Part shown: one piece after another, positions 17,383-22,057 of the stretch
Position numbering within the stretch: the first letter of the stretch is position 1
Layout: each line of letters starts with the position of its first letter
Origin: a virus
Reading direction: 5' to 3' (one strand)
Virus record (IMG/VR): IMGVR_UViG_3300042544_000722
Coordinates: 1-22,057 of that record
DNA: 22,057 nucleotides
Position numbers and translations under genes: made by a program
Notes under the pieces: generated by a model
Told to the model about the DNA's origin: nothing
Databases searched by the model: none
What the model saw: only the letters and a program-made list of their open reading frames with translations

Positions 17383-17843
17383 AACTATCTACACATTTAG
17401 ATTTAAGCGAAGTTACACGCAGCGAATCAGCAAAACGTAATCAAATCTCAAATATGCCAACAGGTGAGCATATTGCTAATTTTATAACATTAGCTGAAAA
17501 AGTATTTGAACCTATAAGAGAGCATTTTGGATTTCCTATACATATATCGAGTGGGTACAGGTCGGTTGAGCTTAATCGTCTCATTAAGGGTAGTTCATCC
17601 TCTCAGCATTGCAAAGGTCAAGCGATTGACATTGATATGGATGGTACGTCAAATGGTGTAACCAACAAAATGGTCTATGACTATATCAAAGATAACTTAG
17701 AGTTCGACCAATTAATTTGGGAATTTGGCGATAATACTAATCCGGATTGGGTTCACGTTTCCTATAGTGAAGGTAAAAATAGAGGTCAAAAATTAAAAGC
17801 AATTAAATCAAATGGCAAAACATCTTATACTGCTATTACTTAG
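17379..17843 (+). CDS. Endolysin, peptidase M15 type (D-Ala-D-Ala/L-Ala-D-Glu peptidase)
   Basis: A 154-aa zinc peptidase of the M15 family. HISSGYRSVELN is followed by SSSSQHCKGQAIDID, which is the SxHxxGxAxD signature with zinc ligands H77 and D84. FDQLIWEFG supplies catalytic E115 and NPDWVHVSY the third ligand H126. It cuts peptide stems of peptidoglycan at lysis. There is no signal peptide, so release through a holin is expected. The holin-like gene precedes it and the spanin gene starts inside its 3' end in another frame. Confidence 0.9.
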   Translation: MKLSTHLDLSEVTRSESAKRNQISNMPTGEHIANFITLAEKVFEPIREHFGFPIHISSGYRSVELNRLIKGSSSSQHCKGQAIDIDMDGTSNGVTNKMVYDYIKDNLEFDQLIWEFGDNTNPDWVHVSYSEGKNRGQKLKAIKSNGKTSYTAIT

Positions 17844-18267
17844 TGTCTCATTATTCTCTTGTGCATCTAGGAAAGTAGCAGTAAATAAAACACAAGTTGA
17901 AACACGAATTGACAGCACTGCTGTTGAAAAGAAGGATAGCGTATCTGTAAAGCAGAACGCTATTTCTATTAAAGAGGATATTGATGAAGTAGAGATAGTA
18001 CCAATTGATGCTACTCAACCTATAATAATAGGAGACAAAAAATACTATAACGCTATAGTTAGACTTAAAAAAACACGTAGACAAGTATTGGATACGTCCA
18101 AGATTACTGTATCTCAATCGTCTGAGAAAAAAGTTATAGTAAAAAAAGATTTAAAATTAAAAGTGTTTGACAAAAAAGTTGAGAAGAAAGCAAACTATTG
18201 GGTATTGTTATGGCTTTTATTCATACCCATTACGTGGTTTGTCCTAAGGAGGTTTGCTCTTAAATGA
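17812..18267 (+). CDS. Unimolecular spanin (lipoprotein with C-terminal membrane helix), 151 aa
   Basis: The N-terminal lipoprotein signal LILLLLSVSLFSC has its lipobox cysteine at C17, giving an outer-membrane anchor. A periplasmic region of about 110 residues rich in Lys, Ile and Val (beta-strand and coiled character) leads to an inner-membrane helix YWVLLWLLFIPITWFVL (129-145) and the basic end RRFALK. This is the u-spanin architecture that fuses inner and outer membranes as the last lysis step. The ATG lies 32 bases inside the endolysin gene in a different frame with AAATCAAATG context, as often seen for spanins. Confidence 0.85.
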   Translation: MAKHLILLLLSVSLFSCASRKVAVNKTQVETRIDSTAVEKKDSVSVKQNAISIKEDIDEVEIVPIDATQPIIIGDKKYYNAIVRLKKTRRQVLDTSKITVSQSSEKKVIVKKDLKLKVFDKKVEKKANYWVLLWLLFIPITWFVLRRFALK

Positions 18268-18281
18268 TAATTTTTATTTAC

Positions 18282-18289
18282 TATATTTG
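18282..18289 (+). promoter_or_regulatory. Promoter-like TATATTTG box before the gene at 18311
   Basis: TATATTTG lies 22 bases before the ATG at 18311, in the first sizeable gap after the lysis genes. No good -33 TTG is found at the expected distance. It could start a tail-fibre transcript. Confidence 0.4.
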
Positions 18290-18310
18290 TATAAATCAAA
18301 TTTAAATCAA

Positions 18311-18553
18311 ATGGCTAACAAAACAGTAAAATTAACAGAACAAGAATTAGAGTTCATCAAGACAGGTACTTCAGAGTACAATAAAATCAAGATGAGTATT
18401 GGAGAATATGAATTGCAAAAGCAAAATCTTGTTCTTCAAGCAGAAAAAATCAGAGAAGCATTCTCCAATAACGAGAAGATTCTTATTGAAAAGTATGGCA
18501 CTGATTCAGTGATTAATATACAAACAGGAGAAGTAACACAAAAAGAAAAATAA
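18311..18553 (+). CDS. Coiled-coil conserved phage protein, 80 aa
   Basis: MANKTVKLTEQELEFIKTGT is followed by a long amphipathic helix (MSIGEYELQKQNLVLQAEKI) and the end YGTDSVINIQTGEV. The L...E...I......I.....QK..L.......E......YG...INI.TGE pattern is a recurrent small phage family of unknown function, often near tail genes. The start at 18311 with TTAAATCAAATG is preferred over the in-frame start inside the spanin gene. Confidence 0.65.
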   Translation: MANKTVKLTEQELEFIKTGTSEYNKIKMSIGEYELQKQNLVLQAEKIREAFSNNEKILIEKYGTDSVINIQTGEVTQKEK

Positions 18554-18554
18554 A

Positions 18555-18821
18555 ATGGGAAAAATTAATTCATACCCAAATGCAGCTCTACCTATATTAA
18601 CCGATAAGTTAATAGGTACTAATGTTGTTGGTCCACCCGTTGATGCAACTTATAATTTTACGTTAGCAGATTTATTGGCATTATTCCAAGAAAACTTTAA
18701 TGCTCCTGCAATTATAATTGATTCGGTTCCCGTATATGTAAGTAATGCAGCAGCATTGTCAGGTGGATTAGTTATAGGTCAACTTTATAGAAATGGTGAC
18801 GTATTGAATATAGTACATTAA
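18555..18821 (+). CDS. Short adhesin-like protein sharing the tail-fibre N-terminal module, 88 aa
   Basis: Residues 1-45 (SYPNAALPILTDKLIGTNVV, then DATYNFTLADLLALF) closely resemble the first 45 residues of the fibre encoded immediately downstream, so the genes share a virion-attachment module. The remainder (PVYVSNAAALSGGLVIGQLY, RNGDVLNIVH) is a short unit I recall at the ends of many Bacteroidota phage fibre proteins. It is probably a small fibre or baseplate-associated protein. It may result from duplication of the long fibre's attachment domain followed by loss of the shaft. Confidence 0.7.
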   Translation: MGKINSYPNAALPILTDKLIGTNVVGPPVDATYNFTLADLLALFQENFNAPAIIIDSVPVYVSNAAALSGGLVIGQLYRNGDVLNIVH

Positions 18822-18833
18822 ATTTTATATAAT

Positions 18834-21800
18834 ATGTCAAAGATTAGTACATACGATGTAGCTCCTGTTCCTAAGTTAGCAGATAAACTAATCGGAACAA
18901 GTGTTGGTGGTACTCCTGATGATGGGACATATAACTTTACTTTACAGGAACTATTAACTTTATTTCTTCCAAACATTCCTGCAAATAATTTACAGGGTGT
19001 TTTAGATTACGGAAATACTGCTACTCAAGATATTAATCTTACAGGAACAATCTACACCACAGACTTAGATGTAAGTAGTATTGCAACCATTTTAGATAGT
19101 TTTTTAACAGGAGACACTCATATTACGGGCGGTCTTTATGATGTTAATACTTCAATTGGAACGGCAGGTCAAGTTCTTATAAGCACAGGATTTAATGTTG
19201 AGTGGTACACTATCCCTACAGTTATTCCTGATTTACAACAAGTTTTAACTGCAGGCAACACATCAACGATTGACATTATTTTAACGTCAAATCTTAGTGC
19301 ATTAGATGTCACTTCAGATACAGCTACAATCAATAATAATATTACTATTGACGGAACATTAACCGATGGAACCGCATCAGTTGGTACTGCAGGTAAAGTA
19401 TTAAGCAGTACAGGGACAGGGGTTCAATGGGTTAGCTTACCTGTTTATTCAGCAACATCTCCTTTATTTTTTGATTCCAATACAGGTGTATTTAGCATTC
19501 AGGTTGCAAATGGTACACAAGATGGGTACTTAACTTCTGCAGATTGGATTACGTTTAATGGTAAGCAGAATGCAGGAAATTATATTACAGCCTTAACAGG
19601 CGAAGCTACTGCAACAGGGCCCGGTTCTGTTGCTATTACCCTTACAAACTCTGCTGTAATAGGCAAAGTACTAACAGGTCTATCAATTACAGGCTCTACT
19701 ATTGCGGCAACCGATACAATCTTACAAGCATTTGGAAAGGTTCAAAATCAGATAAACGGTAAGCAAGATACTATTATCCTAACTACAACAGGAACAAGTG
19801 GAGCGGCGACTTTAATAGCAAACACGCTTAACATTCCTCAATATACCGATGCCTTTGTAGGTACAGTTACAAGCGTGTCTGCTCTAACATTAGGTACAAC
19901 AGGAACAGATTTAAGTTCTACGGTAGCCAATAGCACTACTACTCCTGTAATTACTTTGAATGTACCTACTGCAAGTGCAGCCAATAGAGGGGCGTTGAGT
20001 TCTACCGATTGGACTACTTTCAATAGTAAGCAAGATGCAGGCAATTACATAACTTCTTTAACAGGAGAGGCTACTGCATCGGGGCCGGGTGCGGCTTCCG
20101 TTACTCTTGGCAATACTGCTGTAATAGGCAAGGTATTAACAGGTCTTAATGTTACAGGCGGAACGGTAATATCAACTGATACTATTCTCGCTGCGTTTGG
20201 TAAAGTTCAAAACCAAATCAATGGATTAGTTGGTGGAAGCATCTTTCAAGGAACTTGGGATGCAAGTACAAATACTCCTGCTTTAGCAAGTAGTGTAGGA
20301 ACAAATGGATATTACTACATTGTTAGTGTTGCAGGTTCAACAAACCTTAATGGCATTACAGATTGGAAAGTTGGAGATTGGGCAATATTTGCAGGTACAA
20401 CTTGGCAGAAAGTAGACAATACTGATTCAGTAGCTTCTGTAAATGGGTACACAGGAACAGTTAGTTTAGTTACAGGAGATGTATTAGAGGGTGCAGGCTC
20501 ATTACCAAGCAGACCTTCACAACTATACTTTACAGATGCAAGGGCAAGAGCAGCGATTAGTTTAACTACTTCGGGCAGTTCAGGAGCTTCAACATACGAT
20601 AGTGCAACAGGGGTTTTAAATATTCCTAACTACTTGCAAGATTTAAGCGGTTACGTTACTTTAAACACCGCACAAACTATTACAGCGGCTAAGACTTTTT
20701 CAACTTCAGGGAATAGCGATACGCTAATTATCAATCATTCAAGTGGTTCGGGGATTGCGTTAAATATTACAAAGGGTGGGAATGGCGAGGGTATTTATGT
20801 TAATAAGACTTCGGGAAGTGGTAATGCGGTTACAATCATAGGAACTCTAAATGCTACAACTTTGGTTAAGAGTGGTGGCACATCTGCGCAATTTCTAAAA
20901 GCAGATGGTACAGTAGATTCAACAACTTATCAAGGTGCAATTACCTTAACCACAACAGGCACAAGCGGTGCAGCGACTTTTATAAGCAATACGCTAAATA
21001 TACCTGATTATGGAGGTGCGTTAACAGGTTACGTTCCCTATACAGGTGCTACTCAAAGTGTTGATGTAGGTACATTTGATTTAACGTCTAGATATTTAGT
21101 TGCAGCTGGAGCATCAGCATTAGGTGGTGTTATAAGTATGAGGCAAGATGCAGCTTATCTGCCAAAGGGTAACGGCTATTCTAGTATTGCTTCTTCAGGA
21201 GTTTTATTTGATTTCTATGGTTACACAGGAGTATCTACTTATAAGAATTTTTCATTTAGGTTTGACAGCTTAACAAATAACACTAATAGAACCTATACCC
21301 TACCTGATGCTACAGGAACTCTAGCTTTAGTAGGTGGAGCAGGTGTAGGAACTGTTACAAGCGTCGCTGCGATTACTTTAGGTACAAGTGGTACTGACTT
21401 ATCATCTACGGTAGCTAATGGCACTACAACGCCTGTAATTACGTTAAACGTACCTGATGCAAGTGCATCTAATAGAGGTGTTGTTACTACAGGAACGCAA
21501 ACATTTGCAGGTGCTAAGACTTTTAGTAGTCAATTAACTTTAAGTTCTACCATTACTAACGGAACATACACCTATACGCTACCATCAGCTACAGGTACTT
21601 TAGCTTTGACATCTGCTTTGAGTGGTTACTTACCATTGACAGGAGGTACGCTTACAGGTAGTTTAACAATTAATGGAGGTGGCTTATTAACTTTATTAGG
21701 TGCAAAAATAGGAGGTGATGCGGGTGGTACAATAGATTTTAATTATAATACAGGAGGTACTCCTTTGTTTACTTGGTGGGGTGGTACAACTTCATCTAAA

Positions 21801-22057
21801 TTTAGTGTTACATCCACAGGAGCAGCTACGTTTAGTTCAACTATTGCTGCTACAAGTGCTACGTTTAGTGGAAACACAAATTTAGGTACTAATGGAGGTA
21901 TTACAAGAATAGGACTTGGTACGACAACTTTTATAACAGACGAATTTTTAACAATAGCGTCAAATTCAGATAACCATAGTCAAATCATAAATGTAAAAGA
22001 ACAAAATGCAGCAGCAAGTGGAACACCATATCTTGTTTTAAGAAAAAGTGATGATAC
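18834..22057 (+). CDS. Repeat-rich tail fibre protein (runs beyond window)
   Basis: Open without a stop for 1,074 codons to the window edge. The N-terminal module DVAPVPKLADKLIGTSVGGT matches the preceding gene. The shaft is Thr/Gly/Ala-rich with repeated beta units, including two 75-residue copies and two 44-residue copies (listed separately). A segment at about 20241-20470 (FQGTWDASTNTPALASSVGT, then YYYIVSVAGSTNL, DWKVGDWAIFAGTTWQKVD) is a carbohydrate-binding-like fibre module I recall from other phages. Later TFAGAKTFSS, LPSATGTLAL and YLPLTGGTLTGSL repeats are typical of fibres. It should bind the host surface. Confidence 0.85.
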   Translation, partial: MSKISTYDVAPVPKLADKLIGTSVGGTPDDGTYNFTLQELLTLFLPNIPANNLQGVLDYGNTATQDINLTGTIYTTDLDVSSIATILDSFLTGDTHITGGLYDVNTSIGTAGQVLISTGFNVEWYTIPTVIPDLQQVLTAGNTSTIDIILTSNLSALDVTSDTATINNNITIDGTLTDGTASVGTAGKVLSSTGTGVQWVSLPVYSATSPLFFDSNTGVFSIQVANGTQDGYLTSADWITFNGKQNAGNYITALTGEATATGPGSVAITLTNSAVIGKVLTGLSITGSTIAATDTILQAFGKVQNQINGKQDTIILTTTGTSGAATLIANTLNIPQYTDAFVGTVTSVSALTLGTTGTDLSSTVANSTTTPVITLNVPTASAANRGALSSTDWTTFNSKQDAGNYITSLTGEATASGPGAASVTLGNTAVIGKVLTGLNVTGGTVISTDTILAAFGKVQNQINGLVGGSIFQGTWDASTNTPALASSVGTNGYYYIVSVAGSTNLNGITDWKVGDWAIFAGTTWQKVDNTDSVASVNGYTGTVSLVTGDVLEGAGSLPSRPSQLYFTDARARAAISLTTSGSSGASTYDSATGVLNIPNYLQDLSGYVTLNTAQTITAAKTFSTSGNSDTLIINHSSGSGIALNITKGGNGEGIYVNKTSGSGNAVTIIGTLNATTLVKSGGTSAQFLKADGTVDSTTYQGAITLTTTGTSGAATFISNTLNIPDYGGALTGYVPYTGATQSVDVGTFDLTSRYLVAAGASALGGVISMRQDAAYLPKGNGYSSIASSGVLFDFYGYTGVSTYKNFSFRFDSLTNNTNRTYTLPDATGTLALVGGAGVGTVTSVAAITLGTSGTDLSSTVANGTTTPVITLNVPDASASNRGVVTTGTQTFAGAKTFSSQLTLSSTITNGTYTYTLPSATGTLALTSALSGYLPLTGGTLTGSLTINGGGLLTLLGAKIGGDAGGTIDFNYNTGGTPLFTWWGGTTSSKFSVTSTGAATFSSTIAATSATFSGNTNLGTNGGITRIGLGTTTFITDEFLTIASNSDNHSQIINVKEQNAAASGTPYLVLRKSDD
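19536..19760 (+). repeat. Fibre repeat A, copy 1 (75 residues)
   Basis: Encodes DWITFNGKQNAGNYITALTG ... VIGKVLTGLSITG ... AFGKVQNQING. It aligns over its full 75 residues with copy 2 at 20001-20225, same length and mostly identical, so this is an internal duplication in the fibre gene. Confidence 0.8.
19860..19991 (+). repeat. Fibre repeat B, copy 1 (44 residues)
   Basis: Encodes GTVTSVSALTLGTTGTDLSS ... PVITLNVPTASAANRG. It is nearly identical in protein sequence to copy 2 at 21348-21479. Confidence 0.8.
20001..20225 (+). repeat. Fibre repeat A, copy 2 (75 residues)
   Basis: Encodes DWTTFNSKQDAGNYITSLTG ... VIGKVLTGLNVTG ... AFGKVQNQING. Together with copy 1 it shows duplication of a shaft unit. 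After this copy the fibre moves to the carbohydrate-binding-like module. Confidence 0.8.
21348..21479 (+). repeat. Fibre repeat B, copy 2 (44 residues)
   Basis: Encodes GTVTSVAAITLGTSGTDLSS ... PVITLNVPDASASNRG. It lies about 1.5 kb from copy 1 within the same reading frame, and is a potential site of recombination between fibre segments. Confidence 0.8.

Noticed and set aside
18913-18927. CTGATGATGG in the fibre gene as a possible fourth hammerhead core
   Set aside because: No stem II followed by GAAA and no matching stem III are found nearby; the bases are explained by codons for a Pro-Asp-Asp stretch.
1-22057. tRNA genes, CRISPR arrays, insertion sequences, integrase or attachment sites
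   Set aside because: I looked for cloverleaf-like segments, regularly spaced repeats, transposase-like proteins and integrase motifs and found none that I could support.

Overview
The window looks like part of a tailed-phage (Caudoviricetes) genome from a host in the Bacteroidota. The evidence is an AT-rich genome, promoter boxes of the TAnnTTTG type, start codons without Shine-Dalgarno sequences but with A/T-rich leaders (a recurring AAATCAAATG), and small late proteins of kinds I associate with flavobacterial phages. No tRNA, rRNA, CRISPR array, insertion sequence or integrase is visible. Terminase, portal and capsid genes lie outside the window.

Left block (1-9322, leftward). This is a dense early/middle operon of about 24 mostly tiny genes, many joined by ATGA or TAATG overlaps. 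From its promoter end it holds a 189-aa protein with a possible DNA-binding segment, a GS-fold amidoligase-like protein, runs of small hypothetical and single-helix membrane proteins, a fusion of class II glutamine amidotransferase, gamma-glutamylcyclotransferase and a zinc-binding tail, a MazG-like pyrophosphohydrolase, a free-standing DnaA domain-IV-like protein, and a Sak3/DUF1071 annealing protein next to a RecE-like exonuclease that runs off the left edge. Three of the longer gaps each contain a type III hammerhead ribozyme (cores near 7748-7803, 6306-6353 and 3847-3897). Each is preceded, in the sense of transcription, by a GTGTC-type hairpin. The ribozymes appear to cut the long leftward transcript into segments, and two of them lie directly downstream of the amidoligase and the amidotransferase fusion.

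Central control region (9323-10553). It contains an AT-rich promoter area with inverted repeats, an unusual GC-rich and G-rich tract (about 9565-9780), one small rightward gene (9862-10095) with an intrinsic terminator, and an AT-rich gap with two overlapping palindromes and seven copies of ATGTCGA/TCGACAT. The iteron-like cluster is a candidate origin or operator array.

Right block (10554-22057, rightward apart from one gene). It starts with a phage GroEL, a small zinc-ribbon protein and a GroES. A single leftward winged-helix gene overlaps the groES stop codon. Then come small basic virion-type proteins, a structural protein, and a lysis region with a holin, an outer-membrane-barrel-like protein, an M15 peptidase endolysin and an overlapping one-gene spanin. 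After these are two adhesin-type genes sharing an N-terminal module; the second is a repeat-rich tail fibre that runs off the right edge.

Putting these together: the left block would supply recombination, replication and nucleotide-pool functions plus a possible amide-bond modification system, with RNA self-cleavage as a processing layer. The right block supplies folding, virion parts, host attachment and lysis.
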